Shown: positions 34,041-44,709 of the stretch, piece by piece
Position numbering within the stretch: position 1 is the first letter of the stretch
How the letters are laid out: each line of letters starts with the position of its first letter
Origin: Phialocephala subalpina
Lineage: Eukaryota > Ascomycota > Leotiomycetes > Helotiales > Mollisiaceae
Assembly: GCA_900073065.1 (NCBI GenBank)
Contig: FJOG01000022.1
Span: 562,372-626,371, forward strand
DNA length: 64,000 nucleotides
Direction: 5' to 3'
Notes under the pieces: model-generated
Told to the model about the DNA's origin: nothing
The model's input: only the letters and a program-made list of their open reading frames with translations
The model's database searches: none
Translations under genes and position numbers: made by a program

Positions 34041-34818
34041 ATGCCTAGAGTCGAGCTACTCAAATTAATTCCTGCTGGCAAGGTATGCTCACTCCCTAGC
34101 TGCCCTATCTGCAACATATCCGACTCCATCTAACTGTGTAGCTAGGGTTGTGCAATCCGCCTTTTCGCCGATCATGACGCGCCCGGAGATTCCATTGAGA
34201 AATTTTGGTCAGAGACGTCGTATGATGGAAAGCCCGGCTCTGATCTGTTCTTTATCCCTCCTCATTGGCACAAGGTAGAGTTTACAAGTTGCATTTTTGG
34301 GCGAAGTGCGAGCTAACCATAAGCAGTATCATGATGAAATTTTTACATTAACTAAAGGCCGTGCTGCAGTGACGGTTGAGGGGAAAACAACTATACTCGC
34401 AGCTGGAGACAAGCCGGTGTTCATTCCAAGATGGCATGTTCACAGCTTTACTAGTTTCGAAGGCGAGGAGATGGTTCTGAAAGAGAGGACAGACCCAACT
34501 GGACCCTTCAAAGGCTTGTAAGCTTGCTTGACTAAGTAAATCCTTCAGGGGAGTATATAATAACTTGACTCTAGGTTCTTCAACGATATCTTCTCAACGG
34601 GGGTTTTCCGCGGGTTCTCGTTACATGCGCTTCGATGTTTTTATGACGGTGACACGTATGTGGGACTACCAGGAAATATCAAGACAATAGATCAAGCGGT
34701 ATGTGTTTGACTTCCAGCCCTAAGTTGTCAAAAGCTCACAACGATGAAGTTCATTTTTCTTGTGGGTGGATTCGCTAAATTGATTCTTCTCTCTGATAAA
34801 AAGCCTCAGACACTTTAG
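34041..34818 (+). CDS. Small cupin-fold protein
   Basis: Five short exons (34041-34082, 34146-34274, 34327-34517, 34575-34698, 34750-34818) give 184 residues in frame. The cupin core is visible. 'FIPPHWHK' meets 'YHDEIFTLTKGRAAVTVEG' across an intron, with metal-ligand-type His and Glu residues (HWHxxYHxE). A second box is 'AAGDKPVFIPRWHVHSF'. C-terminal 'FIFLVGGFAKLILL' is hydrophobic and probably a tail helix, as in other fungal single-cupin proteins of unknown function. Catalytic role not predictable; related cupins act as dioxygenases, isomerases or cyclases. Same orientation as the monooxygenase upstream. Confidence 0.75.
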
Positions 34819-35264
34819 GCTAGTTCTTCTGGAGTTCGCTGTGGATTCATATCGGAAGCTGTGCCAGGAAAGAAAAATTGTATTGTAAATGCAGCCTTTA
34901 GGCTTTTATGTGGTCAACAAATATCCAACCCTAAGAGGTGCCTAAGAGGTGTGACAGAGTATATGTAACTGAGGTCCATGCAGCAGAGAACTAGAAACAC
35001 GTCTCTCACTGTCACTCCTAGCGACATGTCTTGTAACTGGAGTCAAGGCTGTGGGTTCAGTTTGCAGCCATAGTCGGAAATCCGGTAGGGCAACTGTAGC
35101 CGGTGTGCACAGCGCACTAAAATGGGTCCCGCACTATGACAACTCAGGGCGAGCTTAGGATGCCCAAGCTATGCTCAGGTGTGCTCAGGCATGCTCAAGC
35201 TCTACTCAAGTTTGCTCACCTTTAGCCCATGTAAAAACCGCTACTCACGTTCAAAGACTAAAAC
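34819..35264. other. Intergenic with a short 10-base-period repeat
   Basis: No gene seen. A GCTCAAG/GCTCAGG word recurs every 10-11 bases between 35170 and 35219. Confidence 0.45.
35170..35219. repeat. Short tandem repeat, period about 10
   Basis: Five diverged copies of a TNTGCTCAGG-like unit (ATGCTCAGG, TGTGCTCAGG, CATGCTCAAG, TCTACTCAAG, TTTGCTCACC). Confidence 0.6.
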
Positions 35265-35460
35265 ATAACCAGCACGAGAGCTTTTGGAGGACTGGTGCGA
35301 TAAAAGAGGAGATAAAACATGAGTCTGGAGAGCTGAACCGAGGATATATGGATTGGACGCAGGAACTCGGTTGGGAATATCGGAAACACCCAAAGTGGCC
35401 CGGACATTGGAGCTTCTTTGCCAACTGCAGGGGTAAACTGGTGTTCGAAAAACGGTGCCT
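35265..35460 (+). pseudogene. C-terminal relic of the 'MDWTQELGW' family
   Basis: Plus-strand frame reads ESGELNRGYMDWTQELGWEY and continues HWSFFANCRGKLVFEKR. This is the C-terminal box and tail of the paralogous family, well preserved. No F-box-like half, no EFPFW box and no start are found upstream, so only the 3' end of a copy remains, lodged between the cupin and the acetolactate synthase gene. Confidence 0.7.
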
Positions 35461-35749
35461 TCGTTGTCGAGGGCTTTCATTGGTATCATTATCAAATGCC
35501 CCTCAATATCCGGAACATTGACGGTGGGAGGTGGACGCGGATGGTTGCCTGCCTGCGGTCAAGCACTGGGAACTTAATCTCCGTGACATCCATTGGTATC
35601 ATGTTTCAATGTCCTTGGAAGTTGGGGCCATTGTTGGAGGAGACTGGGAGAAACACGGCTGAGATTTCGGAAGTAAATAATTTTGGTCGTGATTATCGCG
35701 AGCAGATGAGGTGCGACGTGGCTCTGACGGCTCTACTGTACTGTTCCAT

Positions 35750-37432
35750 CTAGTTGAACTCCTCAGAAATCAAGTCCTTCGCCAACTCACTCACACCGCT
35801 ATAATCAATCTTAACATCCACCAAGCTCACCCCCTCATACGCCAACGCCTCCTTGACCACCCTCTCCACCTCACTCGAATCCTCGATCCTAAAACCCTTC
35901 GCCCCAAAGCTCTCAGCAAACTTCACAAAATCCACCCCACCCAACTTAACCCCACTACTTCTCCCATACTTCATCTCCTCCTGAAACTCCACCATATTAT
36001 AAGCTTCATCATTCCAGATGAAATGCGTGATGTTGCATTTTTGCAGAACAGCGGTGGACATTTCTTGGGATGAGAACATGAAGCCTCCGTCTCCGGATAG
36101 GGACACTACTTTTTGTGAACAAGGTGGGGATTGGATCAAGGACGCGCCGATTGCCCAGGGGAGGCCGACGCCGAGGGTTTGTTGGCCGTTGGAGCAGAGG
36201 AGTTTGCGGGGTTCGTAGGCGAAGAAGTAGCGCATTATGTAGATGTAGACAGTTCCAACGTCGGAGATGACGGTCGTGTCTTTTGTGACATTTTTTTGCA
36301 GAACAGAAACGAAGTGGAGGGGGTGGACGAGTCCTGACTCTCGTGTGACCTCTTTTCGGGACTGCCACGCAACGAAATCCGAAGCCAATCTTTTGCAGAA
36401 CTCAGATTGATTCGGGTCTTGGATATCCTTAATGTTCTCTGTCAAGTATAAGACGTTTTCCATGACAGAACCTAGAAGTTCGATGGATGGATGATAGAAT
36501 TTCTCGTAGTCGCAAGACGTGTAGTCCATGTGAATGATGTTCAGATCGGCGTTCGGATTCCACTGGTTGGCGTTGTATTCTGTTGGATCGTACCCAATTG
36601 TCAAGATGAGGTCTGACTTTGCAAGAAGTCTATCACCAGTCTGGTTTCTGAAAAGTCCGACACGTCCGTAAAAAATATGCTTGAGGTCATATGGCACAGC
36701 TCCTGCGGCTTGGAAGGTCTCCACGACAGGGATTGGATGCTTCGCGAGGAATTTTCGAACGTGATTGACGACCTTCACGCTGCTGGCTCTCATTCCGAGA
36801 AACAGAACTGGAAGTTTTGCGTTCTCAATCATCCGAGCTACCTTGTCGAGCTCTATTTTAGGTGCTGAACCGAACAGTGGAGCTGGGAATGCAGCTGGTG
36901 GGAATGCCGTAATGCTCGATTTCCCCGCCGCCACATCCATTGGAATCGAGACAACCGTCGCACCTTTGGGGGACGTTGATGCTGCTCTAAAAGCAGCCAA
37001 GACCACTTCAGCTGCTTGGTCCTCCACTTCGATGTTCGTCGCAGTCTTGGTAGCTGGAGCCAAAATATCCAATGCTCTCATAGATTGATGAGTATGTTTG
37101 GTCGTCATCGCTCTTGGGACTGATCCAACAATTGCAACAACAGGATCTCCTTCTGTGGTCGCGGTAACGAGTCCCGTGGTAAGATTGCTTGCTCCTGGAC
37201 CAGATGTCGCAATGCATACTCCTGGTATTCCACTGATCCGTCCAACTGCAGCTGCCATCATTGCTGCATTCTGTTCGTGTCTACATACGACCAAATGGAT
37301 CTCCGGATGATCCTCGAGAGTGTCGAAAATTGCATCCACTTTTGCTCCTGGAATTCCAAAGCAGACTCGTACTCCAGCATTGTACAAGCTCTGAACAACG
37401 ATTTTGGCCACCTTCTGCTCGTCGGGTGCCAT
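35750..37432 (-). CDS. Catabolic-type acetolactate synthase (TPP enzyme)
   Basis: Intronless, 560 residues. It condenses two pyruvate to 2-acetolactate plus CO2. The catalytic Glu is E53 in 'CRHEQNA'. Other boxes are 'SGPGASNLTTGLVTATTEGD' (77-96), 'KHTHQSM' (112-118), the TPP/Mg box G447-D-G with N474 ('GDGGFMFSSQ' ... 'IWNDEAYN'), and 'MVEFQEEMKYGRSSGV' followed by 'DFVKFAESFGAKGFR'. The last is typical of bacterial AlsS/BudB rather than of the FAD-dependent anabolic enzyme. Length equals the bacterial catabolic enzyme. There is no mitochondrial presequence (MAPDEQKVAKIVVQSL), unlike fungal Ilv2, so a cytosolic location is inferred. It is divergent from an acetolactate decarboxylase, exactly the partner enzyme, so the product is probably acetoin rather than valine. 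Other TPP enzymes (benzoylformate or oxalyl decarboxylase) are less likely. Confidence 0.85.
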   Translation of the reverse strand: MAPDEQKVAKIVVQSLYNAGVRVCFGIPGAKVDAIFDTLEDHPEIHLVVCRHEQNAAMMAAAVGRISGIPGVCIATSGPGASNLTTGLVTATTEGDPVVAIVGSVPRAMTTKHTHQSMRALDILAPATKTATNIEVEDQAAEVVLAAFRAASTSPKGATVVSIPMDVAAGKSSITAFPPAAFPAPLFGSAPKIELDKVARMIENAKLPVLFLGMRASSVKVVNHVRKFLAKHPIPVVETFQAAGAVPYDLKHIFYGRVGLFRNQTGDRLLAKSDLILTIGYDPTEYNANQWNPNADLNIIHMDYTSCDYEKFYHPSIELLGSVMENVLYLTENIKDIQDPNQSEFCKRLASDFVAWQSRKEVTRESGLVHPLHFVSVLQKNVTKDTTVISDVGTVYIYIMRYFFAYEPRKLLCSNGQQTLGVGLPWAIGASLIQSPPCSQKVVSLSGDGGFMFSSQEMSTAVLQKCNITHFIWNDEAYNMVEFQEEMKYGRSSGVKLGGVDFVKFAESFGAKGFRIEDSSEVERVVKEALAYEGVSLVDVKIDYSGVSELAKDLISEEFN

Positions 37433-38059
37433 TGTCGTGGGGTTTCAAGTGATCTTCAAATGGAGAAAGAATTTTTGGAAGAAAGCGGTGAGACGTGAAG
37501 ATTTCCCAGCTCCACAAAACTTTTGGGGAAGTACTGTATTGACGATGTTCGGTAGTGACTGCCTCCTTCGCCACTTGCGTTCGCCGTCCAGGGATCTCAA
37601 GAATAGGTCTACCGATTGATGAGTAGTCGGCTGAAGTAGAGGACAAAGACAGAATACGTAAATAGATGGTCTGTTGAGGAAGTTTGAAGATTTTGAGTTT
37701 AAGAGGATGTTGAGGTAGTGATGTCATTGAGGCGATTATGTAACCCATCCACATATTTTCACCGCAGCATCCGTGAAGGTTTCGATGTTCGCATCCCTCA
37801 AAATAGTTGAGGTTAAAAGACTCTAATCAGTTACGAGGCATCGCAACCCCTGTTACCTTAAGGCTTAGGTCAATTGTTCGACTTCTAGGTCGGCCATCCG
37901 AGAAGAAACGCCACTGAGCATTCCTCACGTGCCTCACTTCCGACAGCTCCTTTCCACGATTTCTATAAAAGGTATCTAAAATCCATCCAGTCTTTATTGT
38001 ACCTTCTAATATTAGACAGTTAAACAGAAGGCTTAGCTTTGCTTCCAAAATCGGCAACT
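37433..38059. promoter_or_regulatory. Shared divergent promoter, acetolactate synthase / decarboxylase
   Basis: 627 bases between the two start codons. On the decarboxylase side there is a TATAAAA box at 37964-37970, 90 bases before the ATG, and a CACGTG E-box at 37926-37931. Joint regulation is inferred from the head-to-head layout. Confidence 0.5.
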
Positions 38060-38764
38060 ATGGAGGACAACCACTTGTATCAGTACTCGCTTCTCAATGC
38101 CTTGATGGACGGAGTCTCGGAAAATGGCATCACCGTCAAGAAGTTTCTCTCGAAAGGAAATCAAGGACTTGGAACCTTCGTGCGAATGGACGGCGAACTG
38201 CTGTCCCTAGACGGAAAAGTCTACCAGCTTCAATCAGAAGGCCGAGTACGAGAAGCAGATCTGGAGGACCAGATCCCATTTGGCATCACGACAAACTTCG
38301 TGCCCCAAATTACGAAGAAAGTGAAGCTGGAAGATAAGACAGCGATAGACCGAGAGCTCGACATTGTTAACAACCACTCGAAAAATCTCTTCATGACCTA
38401 TCGGATCACGGGACATTTCAAGATTATCAAGGCGAGGACGGTGAAGGGCCAGGAATATAAGGGACAGCCACTCTCTGAGTTGGGAGACAAGCAGTACGTG
38501 AATTCGTACAATGATATTGAAGGGACAGTCGTTGGGTTCAGGAGTCCAAAGTCGTGGCAAGGATTCTCGGTTGCAGGAGAGCACTTGCACTTCATTGCCA
38601 AAGATCGGAGCGCAGGCGGCCATGTTCTTGAGATCACTGCGGAAGATGTAGAGATGGCGATGGCAACGGCGTCGAATATTCATATCGAACTGCCGACATC
38701 TAATGATTTTAATGATGCGAAATTGACTATGGATGACGAGGGGATCAAGAAGGTGGAAGGATGA
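38060..38764 (+). CDS. Alpha-acetolactate decarboxylase
   Basis: Intronless, 234 residues from the ATG at 38060 (MEDNHLYQYSLLNALMDG). It decarboxylates 2-acetolactate to acetoin. Family boxes: 'GLGTFVRMDGELLSLDGKVY', 'QIPFGITTNFVP', 'ITGHFKIIKARTVKGQ' and 'GTVVGFRSPKSWQGFSVAGE'. The zinc ligands are H175 and H177 in 'GEHLHF' and H188 in 'GGHVLE'. Their spacing (2 and 11) is the same as His194/196/207 of the Brevibacillus enzyme as I remember it. With the same offset, E46 and R126 fall on Glu65 and Arg145, and E233 is one residue from the Glu253 position. No signal peptide, so cytosolic. The family is mainly bacterial; here it is divergent from the acetolactate synthase that would feed it. Confidence 0.88.
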   Translation: MEDNHLYQYSLLNALMDGVSENGITVKKFLSKGNQGLGTFVRMDGELLSLDGKVYQLQSEGRVREADLEDQIPFGITTNFVPQITKKVKLEDKTAIDRELDIVNNHSKNLFMTYRITGHFKIIKARTVKGQEYKGQPLSELGDKQYVNSYNDIEGTVVGFRSPKSWQGFSVAGEHLHFIAKDRSAGGHVLEITAEDVEMAMATASNIHIELPTSNDFNDAKLTMDDEGIKKVEG

Positions 38765-39018
38765 GAGGAGCGGAGCGGGGTGGAGTGGTGGGCGGACTTG
38801 CGATTGGTCGGGGTTGAGGAAGGGACATTCAGATGAGCATATTGCATCAACAAAAAAACAAATATTAAATGTTTTGTCAGAGGTTTGATAAACATGCATA
38901 AGGAAGATTCTTCGTCTAATTTTGAAGGTGACACCCACCGCACTCAAGTTCTCTACAAAGGGCAACACCTTCCCACCTTCCTTTTTCTGTCAACACCACA
39001 ACCAAACCTCAACACACC

Positions 39019-40043
39019 ATGCGCAAAACAGTTCTAGGCTTTGATCCCCGTTCTCAAAAGATCGCGGAAGCTACAACAACACTTTCCACGCCCACCAGTC
39101 GTCCAGTCTCCCCTCTCAACATGGGAAATTGCAACACGAAACCGCATCACCGCGATGAGACCATCTTCCGCTGGGACGACCCTCCTTTCGAAATCCGCGA
39201 GCAAATATTCGATGAAGTTGGCAGACAGCAAGGAGCACACGGCCCTGGCAATGGGTATTTCTGCTACAGAGGTGAAATGCCAGACCTTGTGATTGCTCTT
39301 CGATCGCTACCGCGAAGCCATGCGCATGTACTACAATGGTACGCGAAGATGAACACTACCGTCCTACTGAAGCCATGCTACCCTTCTCCTGGACGACAGG
39401 TGGCTGGCTTTAACAAAGAGGAAATGGCAATCATTGGCAGAGCTGTGATTGAGCTCAGGTATGTTAGCGGTCCCGTCCTTGTTAAGTTTAAATGACTGAT
39501 CCAGACTACCGCACCACCGAAAAGCCTACCTATTTCGCGAAGCAATTCCCCGGCATGACGAACCTCCGTTCAGTTCAACTCTACATCGACCTCAGCAACG
39601 ACGTCAGTCCCTCCGATATGGAAGACTTCATAACTCAATTCCCGTTCTTCCTGCAGGGCTGCAGCCAACTTTCGAAAGTCAAAGTCGAGATCCCTACCTA
39701 CGGTCTAAACAATCCGTGGCGCAAGAGACTTCTGAATGGGGTGAATAAGAGGATCCTACAAAGAACTGGAGTTCAAGGAGAGTTCAAGGGTATGTTGTAT
39801 GCCGGGATTAGACAGAATAATCCGTATGAGGAGGCGGAGATGTGGTCTTGGGTTGCTGCGAAGGGAGAAACGATGGACTGGACACAAGAGCTTGGCTGGA
39901 AGTGCAAGAATAGGTGCAGTACTGTTGAGCCTCCCGCTTGGAACTTTTGGGAGGAGTTTTGCGGACTTGACTTTGAGGATGGCAGGTTTGTTGTTGAGTG
40001 GTGGGAGAGCACGAAGCCGACATACAACATCGTCTTTGGCTAG
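39019..40043 (+). CDS. F-box-like 'MDWTQELGW' family protein
   Basis: Exon 1 from ATG 39019 (MRKTVLGFDPRSQKIAEA) with 'FRWDDPPFEIREQIFDEV' and 'GYFCYRGEMPDLVIALRSLP', to a GTATGT donor at 39459. Exon 2 from the acceptor at 39504 carries 'FPGMTNLRSVQLYIDL', 'TQFPFFLQGCSQLSKVKVEI', 'MWSWVAAKGETMDWTQELGW' and a tail ending NIVFG at 40043. All boxes of the family are intact. However, the obvious GT-AG pair leaves the frame out by one base (two bases over from exon 1, two before the first codon of exon 2). Either a less obvious splice site is used, or one base is inserted and the gene is dead. I list it as coding with that caveat. Confidence 0.6.
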
Positions 40044-41260
40044 CTTCATTGGTCCGCGAAGGAATTGACTGGGTTTGCGAGATTGAGGTTAACACGACGA
40101 GAATTGCAGCATAGGATACATTGAAAATTCTTCAAACTTCTGGTAGTATTGACTGAGCCGTATACCGACCGTATCCCCCAAACATCGAAAGTGATGATGC
40201 GATCCTGCTTGTCAAGGTGCCCAGAATTGAACATCGAAGATTCCAAATCAAAATAGCGATTTGTTCATTGAGTCACCATCCCAAGTAAAAGCACGGCAAG
40301 AACCTTGATGAAGGAATCGATGATTAGAACAAACCAGCTACCACTTTTACTCTCTTCGAAGTTGAGCCGCTTGCACCGATCCCTTTCCTCGCAATGACCG
40401 CGGTCCCACTTTTCTCCAAACTGCCCGCCAAATCCAACACCTCCCCATCAACGTCTTGTAAATTTAAATAAGCATTTTCTCTTCAACATCCGGCCAGAAG
40501 CATGCCACCAGGCTTGGTGGTTCAGGTCACTGAGCCGGTGCACGATGGAAAGAGAAGAAATCGCCTGGCCCGAGCTCAAAAGCGAGAGCACACGCTATAA
40601 CGAACGAAAAAAAATCCCGAACGACACCGAGGGATTTTCATAGACCCACCTCGATATCGAGGGTTTATGTTTTTGCTTTTTCATTCCATTGAACTTTTTT
40701 TTAGAAAGGATATTTTTGAGGTAGGGGTGGAAAGTGTGGTTGATTTTTTTGCCGATTTTAGCGGGGGTTTTCTCGCGCGTTTTAAGGAGGGATGATTAGC
40801 GAGGAAGGCCCTGAAGAACGCTGGGGGTTTAGTGATTGAAGCCTGAACCACGCCACACAAGAGTGACACATACATCCCAGCACATCTACAATCTTCCAAT
40901 GGTAGGACAAGAGATCAAGGTCTCGTCCGCCCAAGGTAATCATGTTTCTATTCCTATATGTATCTGTGACTATGTACTGTGCTTAGAGGTGAAGCACGAG
41001 GTGTAAGGAAGAGACTGTGGATGCTCCAAAATTCAGCGATCGGAGTCTTGGCTTTCAGCGAACGGAAGCCTGAAGTGACCCACAGACACAGTGATGAGAG
41101 CCGCGAAAGCCCGAAAATTACGACCCACAAATCCTCCTCGCCTCGAGCTCGGCTATTCAGCAAAGACATTAGGATGAAAAGGGGGGTCGCTCGGCCGAAC
41201 ATCCTTCTCTGACTTGTTTTAGAATTTAAAAAAAAAGAAGAGAGGAGCTTTGTTTCAGTC
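40044..41260. other. Intergenic, no gene seen
   Basis: 1.2 kb with poly-T (40690) and poly-A (41230) runs. Open frames present have no recognisable motif. Confidence 0.4.
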
Positions 41261-43434
41261 TCAAGACTTCTCTGCCAGATTTCCAACGTTGTCAGTATTT
41301 GATCCATTGTTCTCTCCAGCTTCGCCGTAAATTAGATGCTCGACGTTGACTCGGGGTCCTTTGAACCATTTTCGTGCATCGACTGCGTAGTAGATCAGGG
41401 CGAACATCATCTAGATTATATCAGTACCGGTACGTGAGTGCCATAAGAGGTAAGGATGTCTCTGAAATCCAGAACCTGGGAAGTGACAATTGGAGAAAAT
41501 TCATAATTGCGGGGTAGGCTTACAGTTCCACCATAGATGAGACAGGCTGAGAACCGTCAGTAGGATCCCAAATCAGCTTGACTGAGGACTTACTGTAATT
41601 CATCGTCAGATCGTTGAGGTCCTTTCCTTTTACCGCCGGGACTATTGTTGGTCAGTATTGGCATGCATTATGTGTGAATTGAAAGTTAAGCGTGGACTCA
41701 CAGCAGAGAGCAGGAATAATAAGCGCTAGCCAGGCAACTGCAACTGCACCAACAGGCTTTGACCAACGGCCCAGATTCCAAGGTCCTTGTTTGGTGTCAG
41801 CCTCCAAGCCATTTAGATGTTGTCTATTGAACTTGCCTGGTCTGAACTTATCTCCAGCGAAGAACAGCTTAAGTCCAAGGGGAGTGACAAAAGCAATATA
41901 CTGCGCAATCGCTCCAATACTAAAGACTGCACCAATTGCCACGGGACTCGCGAACATCAATAGTCCCAACAAAGCTCCAATCGCCAGGACGAACCAAACG
42001 CTGTTAACAGGTGTATGTGTCCTGGAGTTCACCTTACTCCACCATCTGCTTCCAGGAATTGCGCCGTCTCTCGAGTAAGCGAACACAACTCGTGAAGATG
42101 CAATCGTGCAGCCCTGTCCAACGAAAAATTGAGCAATGATGTTCAGAGCAAACATCGCCAGTCCTGCATTCTTCCCCAAAACCTGGACACAGAGACTAGC
42201 CATCGGTTGACCGTAGGCTCCGGCAACAACATCGGTGACATCTTTGACCGTGTATGCAATAACTAGGATGATGGCGAATCCGAGGTACAATCCTAGTTGT
42301 CCTGTCAAGATGATGGCTCGAGGACCTGCGACGTTTGCGTTGGAGCATTCTTCGCTTAGATGGAAGGGAGTATCGTAGCCAGACATTGTCCAGATGACTG
42401 AGAGGAAACCCATGATGAATGCCCATCCTGTAGGCCATTCAGTGCCGTTCTGGATGTCGACCCAGACGGTGTGATTGTCGTTGAATCTGACCATGTCAGC
42501 TAGATTAACCATCTGTTCGACGAACCTACCTGGGACGATTGATAGAGCCAGCAGGCAACCAAATAACGAAGATCACGAGAACAAGCATGTTTGCAGCTGT
42601 ACCGACGAGATTGATGTAGCCCAAGAATTTTGTGGAGTTCATCGCCAAACACCCTTGGATGACGAGTAGAAGAAAGAACGTTAGGTAGAGATGCCATGTC
42701 TCAGAAACGTAATCTGGGTGTGCTATCTCAGCTGCTGCGATGGTCATTGCGGCCATAGCATAATTGACAGAGCAAGGCCCGGTGGCAAATCCTGGAGAAG
42801 ATGTGAGTATCAATTCACTTTACCTCAGAAGGGTTTCCCTCAGAAAGGATCGCTCTCAGAAAGAATTGTGCCTTACCAAGAAAGTTTGACCATCCGACGC
42901 ACTGCAGGGATGTTAGCCTAGAATATTATGTGTACTTTTTGAAGTCACCACTTACCCATGAAGCGAATGGACCCCAACCTTCAGGTGCGAGAACAGCCGA
43001 TGCATAATAGAGACCACCCGCTGTTGGCATGCTCGAGCAGAGCTCAGCCATTCCGAACACCACACTTTGAATCAAGATACCGGCAACGATCCAGCCCCAT
43101 ATCGACCCTGCTTGACCAGAATATGCAAGATTGTAACTAAGGGTTGATGCGATCGAAGGGAGAAGCCCAAGCACAGAGAAGGAAACTGAGAAGGACTCTA
43201 TCCATGTAAAGTCGCTTCCATTGTCAGACAGGGTCAATGGAAGGAATGGTGGAGAATTTACCGTTTAAACTCCTGCTTGTAACCCAAAGCAACAAGTACC
43301 TCCTCATCGGCATCTGCAGTGTGGTCGAGGACAGCATGCTCGCCTTTCTTGGTGAAAACTGAGGTTACATGCAACTGTGTTTCGTCTACAGTATGCTTTC
43401 CCTCGGCAATTGGCATGGTTCGATCGGTCGGCAT
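41261..43434 (-). CDS. APC-family amino-acid/GABA/choline-type permease
   Basis: Multi-exon minus-strand gene from ATG 43434 (MPTDRTMPIAEGKHTVDE) to TGA 41261-41263. Boxes: 'SFSVSFSVLGLLPSIASTLS', 'AELCSSMPTAGGLYYASAVL', 'GFLSVIWTMSGYDTPFHLSE' and 'SRVVFAYSRDGAIPGSRWW'. Across introns it continues 'LIIPALC' / 'FPAVKGKDLNDLTMNY' / 'CLIYGGT' / 'ALIYYAVDARKWFKGPRVN'. These are the marks of the fungal UGA4/Hnm1-like group that imports GABA, choline or related amines through about twelve membrane helices. All introns I placed (for example 41637-41701) keep frame; no defect seen. It is not related in position to the permease relic at 19.4-20.1 kb. Confidence 0.82.
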
Positions 43435-43990
43435 GGTTGGTACTAGGTAGTCTCAATGGTCGAAGTTCTTGAAGTGCAGGTTGAATGTTGGAAGGAACCT
43501 GACACAAACAAAATGGAAGGAGCGGAGCTGGAAGAATGCGACGAACGTGGCCGATCTCTTATCTCAACGTAGCATTTGCGGAAGTATGACTACGAAAGGT
43601 TCATGATAGTGCTTACTTATCTGAACCTTATCTCCCCTTGTACCGGCCATGTCGATCCCCATTTACAGAATGCCGGACGAGGATACATACACAGGAAACT
43701 TGGCGACGCATTTGAGTGGTGGGCAACCCGAAAGCAGGAAATGCTGAATGCGACCACTCACCAATCGCAACGAGCATAAAAATTACATGCCAAGAAAGTC
43801 AATTGCCCCAATGTGCAGCCCCTGGAACACCGAGGTCAATATTTTTGGGAATGTGTGAGGATCACGTGAAACGCGGGGCAAACAAATAGGGGTGTTCGCC
43901 AAACGCTCCAAATATATATTTAAGTCTGGACAAAAATCAGCCAAAAAACAACAGACAATGAGAGACGAGCATTAAAGCTTGCACATATCG
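43435..43990. other. Intergenic, no gene seen
   Basis: Upstream region of the permease. No feature supported before the solo LTR. Confidence 0.4.
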
Positions 43991-43995
43991 ATACC

Positions 43996-44185
43996 TGTTG
44001 GACTAGATATCACGTGTTTTAGGCTATATGCCTAGCGTGAGCATGCTCTCTATAAGAGAGCAGGCCTCGAGCTCTTAGACTCGACAAGACGATAATAATG
44101 AACAGCACTTTTGATTTTACTTTACGACTACCCTCCATCATAGACGCGTACGCCTAAGTGATACGTATCTCCGATTGTAACGACA
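43996..44185. mobile_element. Solo LTR with perfect 5-base target duplication
   Basis: 190 bases beginning TGTTGGACTAGATATCACGT and ending TGTAACGACA. Directly flanked by ATACC on both sides (43991-43995 and 44186-44190). TG...CA ends and a TGTTGGA start are typical of Ty1/copia LTRs, and CTCTATAAGAGAGC near 44048 looks like an LTR promoter. No internal element is present, so it is a solo LTR left by recombination. Confidence 0.75.
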
Positions 44186-44404
44186 ATACCCTTGCTAAAT
44201 ATCATTTATCCTCACTTCCCCGCCCACCCAGCTTCCTCGGGTCCTCATTTGCGGGAAGTTGCTTCCGTCAAAAACACACTAAGCAACATTCAACTGCGGA
44301 AGCCTCTGAAATCCCGATGAACAAACTGTCCGTTTTCGAAGCTAAAATCCCCTCGCTCTGCTTTTCAAAGAAATTCTAGTATCCACAATCCCGCGCTGCT
44401 GCTT

Positions 44405-44600
44405 GTATTCCCAGCCTAAGTCCTGTGTCCATGCATGAATTGACCTGGAACAGCTTCCCATATCCAAATTTCTATCCGCTCATAAATCCCAGAGCGTTGT
44501 CTAGTCTCTATCCATGCAAGCGCCTGTCTTTCAACACCTGTCCTCTTCCAGGTGTGTCTATTGATGGCACGTCTGACAGGAAAGCAGACCTTAGATATCT
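44405..44600 (-). pseudogene. Frameshifted C-terminal relic of the 'MDWTQ' family
   Basis: Minus strand reads RHTWKRTGVERQALAW, then IEIWIWEAVPGQFM. After this a small indel shifts the frame in the region that should read MDWTQxLGWE: the bases still spell GGACACAGGACTTAGGCTGGGAA. It is a second, older copy lying just downstream of the copy at 44710-45155, on the same strand. Confidence 0.6.
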
Positions 44601-44709
44601 CAATTCCAATGCAAGTCTATACAATCAACCGACAACACTCAATTGCAAACCCATCAGTGTCAGCCTTCGAGAACGAATTGCCCGTCCTTGAAACTCAAAC
44701 AGTCATCCT

